This document shows, in pieces, positions 25,890 to 35,075 of a DNA stretch of 64,000 bases. The DNA lies in assembly GCF_000953675.1 (NCBI RefSeq), contig NZ_LN679998.1, positions 2,358,102 through 2,422,101 of the forward strand, written 5' to 3'. The notes under the pieces were generated by a model that was given only the letters and a program-made list of their open reading frames with translations, did not search any database and was not told the origin of the DNA. How positions within the stretch are numbered: position 1 is the stretch's first letter; each line of letters opens with the position of its first letter. The position numbers were made by a program, and so were the translations under genes. Source of the DNA: Paraclostridium sordellii (GTDB lineage Bacteria; Bacillota; Clostridia; Peptostreptococcales; Peptostreptococcaceae).

Positions 25890-26128
25890 TTTGTTTTAAA
25901 AAAATTGATTTTAATTTTACTAAAATATTTATTATAAAAATTTTTTGTATTAGTTTTTTACTTTCAATTAAAGCCTATTTTTATCCATTTAATGATATAA
26001 ATTCATTTGCATTCAATTTAATCTTTTGCTTATAAAGCTTATATTTTCTTTGAATAGTTCATATTAAATACAGCAACAATTTTTATTTCCCGAATTATAT
26101 GGTAAAAATTGTATTTTGTGCATAACAT

Positions 26129-26156
26129 TTATACGGACAAAGGTTTTTTTACTTTA
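26129..26156 (-). promoter_or_regulatory. sigma-D (sigma-28) type promoter of the second chemoreceptor
   Basis: Minus strand: TAAAGT (26156-26151), 13 bases, TCCGTATAA (26137-26129); identical boxes and spacing to 23888-23915. Confidence 0.65.
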
Positions 26157-26171
26157 GATTTCAATTATATA

Positions 26172-26220
26172 AAAAATACCAAGTTTCTTAATTAATATTA
26201 ATAAGAAACTTGGTATTTTT
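26172..26220 (-). terminator. terminator after the zinc-ribbon gene
   Basis: Nineteen-base arms AAAAATACCAAGTTTCTTA / complement. The stop codon of the small gene overlaps the edge. Confidence 0.85.
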
Positions 26221-26417
26221 TATTCTTCTTCATATTCCATATAATCTTCTACTTCATGACCGCAAACAGGGCATCTATATATATCTATAAAATATTCGAA
26301 CTCTTCTTTTTGTTCATTTTCTAAACCTTCATTTATTACTTCAACATCCATTCCCTCTTAATGCTTAATTAAATCCATAACTTCAGTTATGCATTTAGGA
26401 CAATACATTGTGCTCAT
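26220..26417 (-). pseudogene. small two-CxxC zinc-ribbon protein gene with in-frame stop
   Basis: The frame runs from ATG 26417 (AAGGAGG upstream) to TAA 26220, 66 codons, with one TAA at codon 20 (26360-26358). Before it: MSTMYCPKCITEV; after it: RCPVCGHEVEDYMEYEEE. The two CPxC knuckles would together bind one zinc, so the stop separates halves that need each other. A single base change (CAA or GAA to TAA) explains it. GAGGG followed by ATG soon after the stop could allow restart of the second half. Own terminator intact, so decay looks recent. Confidence 0.65.
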
Positions 26418-26481
26418 TTACAAGCCTCCTTTTATATTTTATTTATATATCTTAACATTTTATATTTAAATTTACTACAAA

Positions 26482-27003
26482 TTAAAATTCTATATTTATT
26501 AGTTTATTTTCATAAGCTCTAGATATAGAATATAAAACATCTGATAATCTATTTATATACTTTACAGTCATGGGATTTAAAGTTTCTATTTTATTTAGAG
26601 AAATAATTCTTCTTTCTGCTCTTCTGCAAACAGTTCTTGCTATATGTAATTTACTTGATGCCTTAGTTGTTCCTGGTAATATAAACATTTCCATTTCACC
26701 AGTTTTATTCATATATTCATCTATAATACTTTCTAGATTCTTGACATCTTCTTCATTTATATTATTTTTAAACTTTTTAATATCCATTGTTGCAAGCTCT
26801 CCTCCAACATCAAATAATTTTCTTTGTATACCTCTTAGTATTTTTTTATCATTTTCATTTATATAGTTACAGGCATCCCCTATAAAAGAATTTAATTCAT
26901 CTATAGTTCCATAAGCTTCTACCCTAATATCATCTTTGTCAACTCTACTTCCATCGTATAATGATGTTTTTCCAGCATCTCCAGTTTTAGTATAAATTTT
27001 CAT
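26482..27003 (-). CDS. ATP:cob(I)alamin adenosyltransferase (PduO type)
   Basis: 173 residues. Transfers the adenosyl group of ATP to cob(I)alamin to make coenzyme B12. Seen: KIYTKTGDAGKTSLYDGSRVDK at the N-terminus (ATP site), DELNSFIG, and VCRRAERR with the conserved Arg residues, then NRLSDVLYSISRAYE. ATG 27003 follows AGGAGTGA; the GTG at 27012 is inside that site. No other cobalamin gene nearby. Confidence 0.92.
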   Translation of the reverse strand: MKIYTKTGDAGKTSLYDGSRVDKDDIRVEAYGTIDELNSFIGDACNYINENDKKILRGIQRKLFDVGGELATMDIKKFKNNINEEDVKNLESIIDEYMNKTGEMEMFILPGTTKASSKLHIARTVCRRAERRIISLNKIETLNPMTVKYINRLSDVLYSISRAYENKLINIEF

Positions 27004-27068
27004 ATTAATCACTCCTTAATAGATATCTTTCATATTAATATTTATATACAACTTTTTTTTATTAAATC

Positions 27069-27102
27069 AAAAAGGACTAGAATTTAATCTAGTCCTTTTT
27101 TT
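27069..27102 (-). terminator. terminator of the DUF1450-like gene
   Basis: Stem AAAAAGGACTAGA / TCTAGTCCTTTTT plus T run. Confidence 0.85.
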
Positions 27103-27292
27103 ATTTTTTCAATTCTTTTAAAAATAATTCTTCATTTTCTTTTATAACTAGTTCTCCATCTATAAAACCAACAGCTTCCTTTTTAAAAGCTCTACATTGT
27201 CCTATGCATCCAGTTTTAACATTTTCTTCTCCAACTAGTTCTTTTATTTTATTAACATCAACATTTGAACAAAATGGACATACTCTTATCAT
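27101..27292 (-). CDS. DUF1450-like small CxxC protein
   Basis: 63 residues. CPFC near the N-terminus and GCIGQC in the middle match the Cys spacing of DUF1450 (YuzB-like) proteins, followed by a GFIDGELVIKE strand. The fold is thioredoxin- or ferredoxin-like; it may bind metal or a cluster. TAGGAGGATT precedes the ATG. Function unproven. Confidence 0.7.
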   Translation of the reverse strand: MIRVCPFCSNVDVNKIKELVGEENVKTGCIGQCRAFKKEAVGFIDGELVIKENEELFLKELKK

Positions 27293-27753
27293 TTGTGAAT
27301 CCTCCTATAAAATCATTTTCCTGTTTGTATAAATATACCCATAGCTTTTATATATAAACATAAATCTATTTTATTTTTAAAATAGTTAAACTTTTCATTT
27401 TATTCTGATTAGTATTTATACTTTTTAAAATCTAATCACTCCATATAGTTAATACATATACTTAAACAAAATAATATTTATTTATTTGTTATAATACCCA
27501 TATTAATATATTTTATTTGTTATACCTACTAGTTATTTGTAAACTCCATTAACTATTTTATTTAAAATATATATAATAATTTTTATATTAAATTACGACC
27601 TATTAACTTATTTTTCTTAAATTTTTTATAATTTTTGCAATTTACTGTATACTTCTTTTGAAAAAGATGTTATTATATATTCATCTGTGTATTTGTATAC
27701 AAAATGCATTTATAATGTTGTATATTTATTTTGGAATTATAGGAGGATTTAAA

Positions 27754-28365
27754 ATGTCAAACGAAACAAAAGTTAAAGTTGTAACTGCTGACCCTTCAGC
27801 ATTAGGACTTTTCGGACTAGCAATGATAACATTAGTTGCTTCTTCTCAAAAACTTGGATTAACTTCAAGTGTGTCTTTAGTTTTACCTTGGGCAATATTC
27901 TTAGGGGCTACTGCTCAATTATTTGCTTGTATAAATGATTTCAAGCACAATAATGTATTTGGTGCTACTGCATTTGGTGGTTATGCATTTTTCTGGTATG
28001 CAATGGGATTATCTTGGTTAATACAAAATGGAGTATTTGGTGAAAAATTAGCTGCTTCAGCTGACCCTAAACAATTAGGTTTTGCATTTTTAGGATACTT
28101 AATATTTACATTATTTATGACAATCGGTGCAATGGAAACTCATAAAGTATTATTTATAATATTTGTACTTATAGATTGTTTATTTATAGGATTAACTCTT
28201 TCTACATTTGGAATAATGGAACATGCTACTCATCAATTTGCAGCATATTCAGAGTTAGGAATAGCTATATTCTCATTCTATGGCTCTGCAGCAGCAGTTT
28301 TAAATGGCCACTTTGGAAGAGAATTTTTACCAGTTGGAAAGCCATTTGGAATATTTAAAAAGTAA
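27754..28365 (+). CDS. acetate/succinate transporter of the GPR1/FUN34/YaaH (SatP) family
   Basis: 203 residues with six transmembrane helices. The N-terminal ADPSALGLFGLA corresponds to the family motif NPAPLGL, and AFGGYAFFW and TIGAMETH are also family-like. Exchanges acetate or succinate with protons. The frame opens earlier (27658), but the ATG 27754 has a perfect AGGAGG; the earlier codons are not convincing. The 27293-27753 interval upstream is about 85% A/T; I see only a TTTGTATACAAA palindrome near 27697 and two TTATTTGTTATA repeats. Confidence 0.88.
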   Translation: MSNETKVKVVTADPSALGLFGLAMITLVASSQKLGLTSSVSLVLPWAIFLGATAQLFACINDFKHNNVFGATAFGGYAFFWYAMGLSWLIQNGVFGEKLAASADPKQLGFAFLGYLIFTLFMTIGAMETHKVLFIIFVLIDCLFIGLTLSTFGIMEHATHQFAAYSELGIAIFSFYGSAAAVLNGHFGREFLPVGKPFGIFKK

Positions 28366-28427
28366 TTTTGTAGGGTGTAAAAATTATATTCAATAATATA
28401 ATTTTTACTATATATTTAATATAAATT

Positions 28428-28460
28428 AAAAGAGTAAGCTTTATAGCTTACTCTTTTTTT
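28428..28460 (+). terminator. terminator after the transporter gene
   Basis: Stem AAAAGAGTAAGCT / AGCTTACTCTTTT plus T run. A weaker hairpin at 28378-28410 (GTAAAAATTATAT / complement) precedes it. Confidence 0.85.
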
Positions 28461-28533
28461 ATTGTTCTTTGTAATAAATATACTTCTTTTGTAGATAATA
28501 GTATAGACTTTTAAATTACGAAAGGGTGTTTTT

Positions 28534-29955
28534 ATGATTCTGACCAAAAACATACATAGAAATGTAGAACTTATGAAAGAACATCTTCCTTTAGATAAAA
28601 GTTTCGACGTTATCCAAAGAGAAGTTATAATAGGTGGAAAAAGTTCTTATTTATTTTTCATAGATGGTTTTATAAAAGATGATGTAGTAGAACGAATCTT
28701 ATCTGGTTTTTTTCAAATATCTCCAGAGGATTTCAAATCCGTTCATGAACTAAAAGATTTTATTCATAAATATATTCCATATATAGAGGTAGCTAAAGAA
28801 AATAAATTAAAATCAATAGCTAAAGAAGTTCTATCCGGTCCCATGGCTATCCTTATAGATGGATTTGATGAAGCAATAATTTTAGATGTTAGAACCTATC
28901 CTGTAAGGGGTATTGAAGAGCCTGAAAAAGAAAAAGCTTTAAAAGGTTCTAAAGATGGTTTTGTTGAGACTATAGTTTTTAATACGGCATTAGTAAGAAG
29001 AAGAATTAAAGACCCAAGTCTTATATTTGAAATGTTTACAGTTGGTAAAAGGTCTCAAACAGATGTTGTCATAGGTTATATAGACGGACTTGTAGACAAA
29101 AAAACTTTAAAAGCTTTAAAAAAGCATATAGATGAAATAAATGTAAAATCACTTGTCATGAGTGAACAAAGTATTGTAGAAGCAATTGTTCAAAGTAAAT
29201 GGTACAATCCATTTCCAAAAGCTAGGTATACTGAACGGCCTGATGTAGCTGCTGCACATATATTAGAAGGAAAAATTCTACTTATAATAGATAATTCTCC
29301 TAGTGCAATAATACTACCAACTACTATTTTTGATTTCCTTCAAGATGTAGATGATTTTTATCAACCAGTTATTATAGGTAATTACCTAAGATTAATTAGA
29401 AACTTTACATTGATGGCAACCTTACTGATAACTCCATTATATACATTAGCCGTTAAATATGCATATAGACTCCCTGTTTGGCTTGAATTTATAACCCCTA
29501 AGGACCCTTATGATGTCCCTATATTTCTTCAATTTTTAATTTTAGAGTTTTCTATTGATGCTCTTCAATTAGCATCCTTAAATACTCCTGGTTCACTTGG
29601 AATGTCACTTTCCGTTGTTGGAGCACTTATATTAGGAGACTTTGCTGTTCAAACAGGATGGTTTATACCTCATACAATACTCTATATGGCCATAGTAGCA
29701 CTTGGAAGTTACTCTCAACCAAGTATAGATTTAGGTTATTCTATAAAAATAATTAGAATATTATTGTTAACATTAACAGCAGCATTTAACATATGGGGAT
29801 TTATAGCTGGATTAATAATTACATTCGTACTTTTAGCAACAAATAAAACTATTACAGGAAAAAGCTATTTATATCCACTTATTCCTTTTGAGTTTAGTGC
29901 ACTTAAAAGATTAATTTTTAGAGTTAAGCTAGATACTGAAAATGAAGGTAAATAA
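28534..29955 (+). CDS. SpoVAF/GerA-family spore germination membrane protein
   Basis: 473 residues. Soluble N-terminal GerA domain of about 280 residues (FFIDGFIKDDVV, then RYTERPDVAAAHILEGKILLIIDNSPSAIILPTT) followed by about five transmembrane segments with PTPLYTLAVKYAY-like and NTPGSLGMSLSVVGALILGDFAVQTGW stretches. The opening TKNIHRNVELMKEHL and the DVIQREV region look more like SpoVAF than a nutrient receptor A subunit, and no B or C subunit gene is adjacent. It would sit in the inner spore membrane and aid germination. Transcription by a forespore sigma is expected, but I see only a weak sigma-G-like match (GTAAT-18-GATAATA). Confidence 0.82.
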   Translation: MILTKNIHRNVELMKEHLPLDKSFDVIQREVIIGGKSSYLFFIDGFIKDDVVERILSGFFQISPEDFKSVHELKDFIHKYIPYIEVAKENKLKSIAKEVLSGPMAILIDGFDEAIILDVRTYPVRGIEEPEKEKALKGSKDGFVETIVFNTALVRRRIKDPSLIFEMFTVGKRSQTDVVIGYIDGLVDKKTLKALKKHIDEINVKSLVMSEQSIVEAIVQSKWYNPFPKARYTERPDVAAAHILEGKILLIIDNSPSAIILPTTIFDFLQDVDDFYQPVIIGNYLRLIRNFTLMATLLITPLYTLAVKYAYRLPVWLEFITPKDPYDVPIFLQFLILEFSIDALQLASLNTPGSLGMSLSVVGALILGDFAVQTGWFIPHTILYMAIVALGSYSQPSIDLGYSIKIIRILLLTLTAAFNIWGFIAGLIITFVLLATNKTITGKSYLYPLIPFEFSALKRLIFRVKLDTENEGK

Positions 29956-29990
29956 AAACTAACACTAAGTTTATCTTAGTGTTAGTTTTT
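29954..29990 (+). terminator. terminator after the SpoVAF-like gene
   Basis: Sixteen-base arms AAAAACTAACACTAAG / CTTAGTGTTAGTTTTT. Confidence 0.85.
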
Positions 29991-30105
29991 ATATTATAAA
30001 TTTAATCAACTTAAATACCATTATTTTATTAATACTCTTATATGAAATTTTATAAATTCCACATAATAAATTTATAAAATTTATTTAATATAAATTTTAA
30101 TTCAT

Positions 30106-30134
30106 TTTACAATTCAAAATGGGTGTGGTATACT
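30106..30134 (+). promoter_or_regulatory. promoter of typA
   Basis: -35 TTTACA (30106-30111), 17-base spacer, -10 TATACT (30129-30134). Confidence 0.65.
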
Positions 30135-30168
30135 TAATAGGTTATTTTAAAAAAAGGAGATTATCGAT

Positions 30169-31995
30169 ATGACAACTAAGAATAAAATCGTAAATATTGC
30201 CGTTATCGCCCACGTCGATGCTGGTAAATCAACATTAGTTGATGCTTTCCTGTCTCAATCTGGAGTATTTAGAGCAAACGAAGTAGTAAAAGATTGTGTA
30301 ATGGATAGTAATGATTTAGAAAAAGAAAGAGGAATAACTATATATTCTAAAAACTGTGCTATAAACTATAAGGATTATAAAATAAATATAGTTGATACAC
30401 CAGGACATAGTGATTTCTCTTCTGAAGTTGAACGTGTTATAAAAACTGTTGATACAGTTATATTACTAGTAGATGCTAGTGAAGGTCCAATGCCTCAAAC
30501 TAGATTCGTTTTACAAAAATCTTTAGAAGCTGGACTTAGACCAATACTTTTCATAAACAAAATAGACAAGCAAGACCAAAGAGCTGAAGAAGTTGTTGAT
30601 GAAGTATTTGACTTATTTGTTGACTTAAATGCAACTGATGAGCAATGTGAGTTCCCTATAATATACGGTATAGCTAAACAAGGTGTAGCTAAGTTAGAAA
30701 TGGATGATGATAGTAATGATTTATCTCCATTATTTGAAACTATAGTAAATCATGTTGACGCTTATCCTGATTATGCATCTGAGCCTTTACAACTTCAAGT
30801 ATCTGCACTTGCATATGATGATTATGTAGGTAGACTTGGAATCGGTAGAGTTTATAAAGGAACAGTTAAAAATGGATCTCAAGTTTCTGTATGTAAAGCT
30901 GACGGAACTGTTGCTAGAGGAAAAATATCTAAACTTACAGTATACGAAGGACTTCGTCAAGTTGAAAAAGATGAAGCTTATGCTGGAGATATAGTAGTTG
31001 TAGCTGGTATGCCAGATATCTCAATCGGAGAAACTATATGTGATGTAGATAATCCATTACCAATGGAACTTATCCATATAGAAGAACCTACTCTATCTAT
31101 GAACTTCTTAGTTAACGACTCTCCATTCTGCGGTAAGAGTGGTAAGTTCGTTACTACTAGACATATAAAAGATAGATTAGATAAAGAATTAGAAGTTAAC
31201 GTTGGCCTTAAAGTTGAGCCAATGGATACTACTGACGGATTTAAAGTATCTGGTCGTGGAGAACTTCACTTATCAATATTACTTGAAAACATGAGACGTG
31301 AAGGATATGAAATTGGAGTTTCTAAGCCAGAAGTTTTATTTATAAAAGAAGATGGTAAGTTAATGGAGCCTATGGAAAGAGTTATTGTTAACTGTCCAGA
31401 AGTTTACTCAGGAACTGTTATAAATAAATTAAACTTAAGAAAAGCTATGATGGAAGCTATGGAAATAGAAGGAGATTATGTAAAAATAACATTTATAGCT
31501 CCTACTAGAGGTTTATTAGGATATAGAAGTGAATTCATAAACGATACTCGTGGAGAAGGAACTATAGTTAGATCATTTGAAAGATACGAAGAACATAAAG
31601 GATCAATCCCAGGAAGAACTAACGGAGTATTAGTAGCTCAAGGACCTGGTACTACTATGGCTTATGCTCTTAGTGCATTAAGTGAAAGAGCTCAAATGTT
31701 TGTTGATCCAGGTGTTGAAGTTTATGAAGGTATGATAATCGGTATGAACTCAAGAAAAGACGATATGGTAGTTAACCCTTGTAAAAACAAGAAATTAACT
31801 AATGTTCGTGCTTCTGGTACTGATGATGCTGTTAAATTACAAGCTGCTAGAACATTTACTTTAGAAGAAGCTTTAGAATTTATAGATGATGATGAGTTAG
31901 TTGAAATAACTCCAGATTCTATAAGATTAAGAAAAAGATTCTTAAACGAAAACGAAAGATTAAGATATAATAAATCAAGACAAGCAAGTAAATAA
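30169..31995 (+). CDS. typA: translational GTPase TypA/BipA
   Basis: 608 residues, full length. G1 [10 protein letters not shown]2 region with the RGITI motif, G3 DTPGHSDF, G4 NKIDK, then EF-G-like domains II, III and V and the BipA-specific C-terminal domain ([28 protein letters not shown], ending [21 protein letters not shown]). Binds ribosomes and aids 50S assembly under stress. AAAGGAGATT precedes the ATG. Codons here are less A/T-biased than in neighbours, as in highly expressed genes. Confidence 0.97.
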   Translation: MTTKNKIVNIAVIAHVDAGKSTLVDAFLSQSGVFRANEVVKDCVMDSNDLEKERGITIYSKNCAINYKDYKINIVDTPGHSDFSSEVERVIKTVDTVILLVDASEGPMPQTRFVLQKSLEAGLRPILFINKIDKQDQRAEEVVDEVFDLFVDLNATDEQCEFPIIYGIAKQGVAKLEMDDDSNDLSPLFETIVNHVDAYPDYASEPLQLQVSALAYDDYVGRLGIGRVYKGTVKNGSQVSVCKADGTVARGKISKLTVYEGLRQVEKDEAYAGDIVVVAGMPDISIGETICDVDNPLPMELIHIEEPTLSMNFLVNDSPFCGKSGKFVTTRHIKDRLDKELEVNVGLKVEPMDTTDGFKVSGRGELHLSILLENMRREGYEIGVSKPEVLFIKEDGKLMEPMERVIVNCPEVYSGTVINKLNLRKAMMEAMEIEGDYVKITFIAPTRGLLGYRSEFINDTRGEGTIVRSFERYEEHKGSIPGRTNGVLVAQGPGTTMAYALSALSERAQMFVDPGVEVYEGMIIGMNSRKDDMVVNPCKNKKLTNVRASGTDDAVKLQAARTFTLEEALEFIDDDELVEITPDSIRLRKRFLNENERLRYNKSRQASK

Positions 31996-32032
31996 TAAAA
32001 AAGAGTCGTATATACGACTCTTTTTTATTATT
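31991..32032. terminator. bidirectional terminator
   Basis: Near-perfect palindrome of about 20-bp arms around AAAAAAGAGTCGTA / complement between convergent typA and RNase J genes. Confidence 0.88.
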
Positions 32033-33704
32033 AAACTTCTACGATTATAGGAAATATAGTTGTTCCTCTTTTCAATTTTCCATATAAATATCTATCTACA
32101 GATTTCTTAACTTTAGATTTAATTACACTCCACTCTAATATATTATTTTCTAAACAATGCTCTACTTCTTCAGTTACAATATTTTTAACCTGATCAATCA
32201 AATCAGTTGCTTCTCTAGCATATATAAATCCTCTAGTTATTATATCTGGTCCAGCAACAATACTACAGCCTATTTTATCTATAGCTATAACAATTGTCAT
32301 CATTCCATTTTCAGCAAGATACTTTCTATCTCTTAAAACTATATTTCCAACATCTCCTACTCCAACTCCATCTACATAAACAGTTCCTACTCTAACTTTA
32401 CCTGATTTCTTAGCAGTTTTTTTCGTTAGTTCTAAAACTTCTCCACTTTCTAATATAAATATATTTTCTTTTTTCATTCCTAATTTTATAGCAAGATTTT
32501 TATGATGTATTAAGTGTCTATACTCTCCATGAACTGGCATAAAAAACTTAGGTTTAACTAATGTGTGTATAAGTTTTAATTCTTCTTGGTAAGCATGTCC
32601 AGAAACATGCACTGCTTCTAGGTCTTTATATATAACTTCTGCTCCTTTTCTATATAATTGATTTATAACTCTAGATATCAACTTATCATTTCCTGGTATT
32701 GGAGATGCAGAAATTATAAATAAATCATTGTTATGTATTTTTATTTTTTTATGAGTATCAAATGCAATTCTAGCAAGACCTGCCATTGCTTCGCCTTGAC
32801 TACCAGTTGTTATTATAGTTACTTCATCGTCTCTATAATTACTCATTTCATCTATATTTATTTTATATCCATTAGGAATATCTAAATATCCAAGATCTAT
32901 TGCTACATTAGATACATTCTCCATGCTTCTCCCACTAAATACAACTTTTCTATTATTAGCTATAGACGCATTAACTATTTGCTGCATTCTATGTATATTA
33001 GATGCAAATGTCGCAACTATTATCCTACCTTTTTTACCTGTAAAAATTCTGTCTAAAGTTTCTCCTATAGTTTTTTCTGATAATGAATGTCCTTTCCTCT
33101 CTACATTGGTACTATCTGCTAATAATAATAATATCCCCTTTTTCCCAAGTTTTGATATAGTTTCTAAATCCATCCTTCTTCCATCTATAGGTGTATAATC
33201 TACCTTAAAGTCTCCTGTGTGTAATATCCTTCCTTGAGGGGTATGTATGCATAATGCACATGCATCGGCTATACTATGTGTTACACTTATAAATTCAATC
33301 TTTAAATTACCAACTTGGACTAATTGCCTATCCTCTACTGAATTTAGACTGCATATATCTAATATATTATGTTCTTTTAGTTTATTAGATATTAATCCTA
33401 TTGTTAACTTTGTACCATATACTGGCATATTTAATTGTTTTAAAATATATGGAATCGCCCCTATATGATCTTCATGACCGTGTGTAACAAACATTCCTTT
33501 AACTTTTTCTTTGTTATCTAATAAATAAGATATATCTGGAATCAACAAATCAACCCCATACATATCTTCGTCTGGAAAAGATAATCCTCCATCTATAACT
33601 ATAATTTCATCGTTATACTCTATAGCAGTTATATTCTTACCAATTTCTCCAAGTCCGCCTAAAGGAATAACTTTTATTTTATTTTTACTTTTTAAGTCTC
33701 GCAT
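32031..33704 (-). CDS. rnj: ribonuclease J
   Basis: 557 residues. Metallo-beta-lactamase/beta-CASP ribonuclease with 5'-3' exo and endo activity in mRNA decay and rRNA maturation. Seen: THGHEDHIG zinc motif, ADACALCIHT, HTGDFKVD, the beta-CASP motifs ATFASNIHR and SGHAYQEE, PVHGEYRH, and the C-terminal dimerisation domain. Start is ATG 33704 after AAAGGAGTGA; the ATG at 33722 is upstream of that site. Only one RNase J gene in the window, so J1 and J2 cannot be distinguished. Confidence 0.95.
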   Translation of the reverse strand: MRDLKSKNKIKVIPLGGLGEIGKNITAIEYNDEIIVIDGGLSFPDEDMYGVDLLIPDISYLLDNKEKVKGMFVTHGHEDHIGAIPYILKQLNMPVYGTKLTIGLISNKLKEHNILDICSLNSVEDRQLVQVGNLKIEFISVTHSIADACALCIHTPQGRILHTGDFKVDYTPIDGRRMDLETISKLGKKGILLLLADSTNVERKGHSLSEKTIGETLDRIFTGKKGRIIVATFASNIHRMQQIVNASIANNRKVVFSGRSMENVSNVAIDLGYLDIPNGYKINIDEMSNYRDDEVTIITTGSQGEAMAGLARIAFDTHKKIKIHNNDLFIISASPIPGNDKLISRVINQLYRKGAEVIYKDLEAVHVSGHAYQEELKLIHTLVKPKFFMPVHGEYRHLIHHKNLAIKLGMKKENIFILESGEVLELTKKTAKKSGKVRVGTVYVDGVGVGDVGNIVLRDRKYLAENGMMTIVIAIDKIGCSIVAGPDIITRGFIYAREATDLIDQVKNIVTEEVEHCLENNILEWSVIKSKVKKSVDRYLYGKLKRGTTIFPIIVEV

Positions 33705-33793
33705 AATATCACTCCTTTTCATAAATATATTGTTCCTGTTTTACTTAGTATTAATTCTTTTTTACTAATTATTTAATTTTTTTTAATTATTTG

Positions 33794-33822
33794 TTGACTT
33801 TCTTTTCTAGATAGTATATCAT
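33794..33822 (+). promoter_or_regulatory. promoter of the rubrerythrin gene
   Basis: -35 TTGACT (33794-33799), 17-base spacer, -10 TATCAT (33817-33822). A weak dyad AATCA / TGATT follows near the start site; it is not a clear PerR box. Confidence 0.65.
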
Positions 33823-33880
33823 TATATCATAATCAATAATAGTAATGATTACTACTTTTAATTTTAGGAGGAATATTAAA

Positions 33881-34426
33881 ATGAAAAAATTTGTTTGTAC
33901 AGTATGTGGATATATACATGAAGGAGAAACAGCTCCAGAGCTTTGTCCTGTATGTAAGGTAGGCGCTGATAAATTCGAAGAAATGAAAGGCGAAATGGTT
34001 TGGGCTGATGAACATAGAATAGGTGTTGCTAAAGGTGTTGATCCTGAAGTTTTAGAGGGTTTAAGAGCTAACTTTGTTGGTGAATGTACAGAGGTTGGTA
34101 TGTACTTAGCTATGAGCCGTCAAGCTGATAGAGAAGGATTCCCAGAAGTTGCTGAAGCTTATAAAAGAATAGCATTTGAAGAAGCTGAACATGCTGCTAA
34201 ATTTGCTGAATTATTAGGAGAAGTTGTAGCTGCAGATACTCAAGCTAACTTAAAAGCTAGAGTTGAAGCTGAATATGGAGCTACTGATGGTAAATTAAAA
34301 TTAGCTAAAAGAGCTAAAGAATTAGGATTAGATGCTATACATGATACAGTTCATGAAATGTGTAAAGACGAAGCTAGACATGGTAAAGCATTCTTAGGAT
34401 TACTAGAAAGACATTTCACTAATTAA
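33881..34426 (+). CDS. reverse rubrerythrin (rubredoxin domain first)
   Basis: 181 residues. N-terminal rubredoxin domain (CTVCGY, CPVCK; about 1-40) followed by a ferritin-like diiron domain (about 50-180) with ExxH pairs in [10 protein letters not shown] and DEARHG. In classical rubrerythrin the order is the other way round. The reversed type acts as an NADH-dependent peroxidase in clostridial oxygen defence. TAGGAGGAA precedes ATG 33881. Followed by a perR-like gene, as in related species. Codon use is that of a highly expressed gene. Confidence 0.93.
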   Translation: MKKFVCTVCGYIHEGETAPELCPVCKVGADKFEEMKGEMVWADEHRIGVAKGVDPEVLEGLRANFVGECTEVGMYLAMSRQADREGFPEVAEAYKRIAFEEAEHAAKFAELLGEVVAADTQANLKARVEAEYGATDGKLKLAKRAKELGLDAIHDTVHEMCKDEARHGKAFLGLLERHFTN

Positions 34427-34459
34427 TAATTTTGTTAAATATTCTCACTCACACATCTA

Positions 34460-34496
34460 GGGTAGCCTTTGCATTTGGCTACTCTATTTTAATATT
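34460..34496 (+). terminator. hairpin between rubrerythrin and perR genes
   Basis: Stem AGGGTAGCC / GGCTACTCT with short loop and TATTTT run. Probably a partial terminator that lowers perR expression below that of rubrerythrin. Confidence 0.6.
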
Positions 34497-34583
34497 TTAC
34501 ATTTTGGTTTATAATATAATTTGATTATAAATTTGCTTTTTGGGTATATTTATTTTTAAAAATATTTATAAGTAGGTGGTTTT

Positions 34584-34967
34584 TTGAAATTTTCAAAACA
34601 AAGAGAACTTATATTAAATGCAGTAAGAGATAATACTGTTCATCCTACTGCAGATTATATATATGATTATTTAAAAAAAGATAATCCTAACTTAAGTTTA
34701 GGTACAGTATATAGAAACTTGTCTCAACTTGTAAGTCATGGATTTATACAAAAGGTAAGCATCCCTGGATTTCCAGATAGATTTGATGGAAATATATCTG
34801 AACATAATCATATGATTTGTGAGATTTGTGGAAATATACAAGATATCCAATGTGATACTTTAAGAAACATACCAAGCGTAATTTCAGATGAATTGGATTT
34901 AGAAATTACGTCTTGCAATGTTATACTTCAAGGAATCTGTAAAAACTGCAAAAATAAGAAAATGTAA
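34584..34967 (+). CDS. perR: Fur-family peroxide regulator PerR
   Basis: 127 residues. Winged helix (about 1-75: HPTADYIYDYL, LSLGTVYRNL), then the dimer/metal domain. DRFDGNISEHNHMIC has the Asp (not Glu) typical of the PerR regulatory site, and CEIC with CKNC form the structural zinc site. Start TTG 34584 after GTAGGTGG. It lies directly after the rubrerythrin gene, the expected target; hydrogen peroxide oxidises the iron form and derepresses defence genes. A Fur or Zur role cannot be fully excluded. Confidence 0.8.
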   Translation: MKFSKQRELILNAVRDNTVHPTADYIYDYLKKDNPNLSLGTVYRNLSQLVSHGFIQKVSIPGFPDRFDGNISEHNHMICEICGNIQDIQCDTLRNIPSVISDELDLEITSCNVILQGICKNCKNKKM

Positions 34968-35003
34968 AAAGGAGCTATAATGGATAGTTCCTTTTTACAT
35001 TTT
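34959..35003 (+). terminator. terminator of perR
   Basis: Stem AAAATGTAAAAAGGAGCT / AGTTCCTTTTTACATTTT with one G-U pair. Confidence 0.8.
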
Positions 35004-35075
35004 ACATTTTAATCATTTTATTATATAATAAATTATCAATATATAGTTAGATTTACATATATAGGAGGTATTTTT

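Noticed and set aside
27658-27753. N-terminal extension of the acetate-type transporter
   Set aside because: The ATG at 27754 has a perfect AGGAGG; the extension has no ribosome site and does not resemble the family.
28490-28534. Clear sigma-G promoter before the SpoVAF-like gene
   Set aside because: The best match differs from both consensus boxes, so it is only mentioned in the gene entry.
33817-33860. PerR box before rubrerythrin
   Set aside because: Only a 5-bp dyad (AATCA/TGATT) is seen; it does not fit the 7-1-7 TTATAATNATTATAA pattern, so I do not call it.
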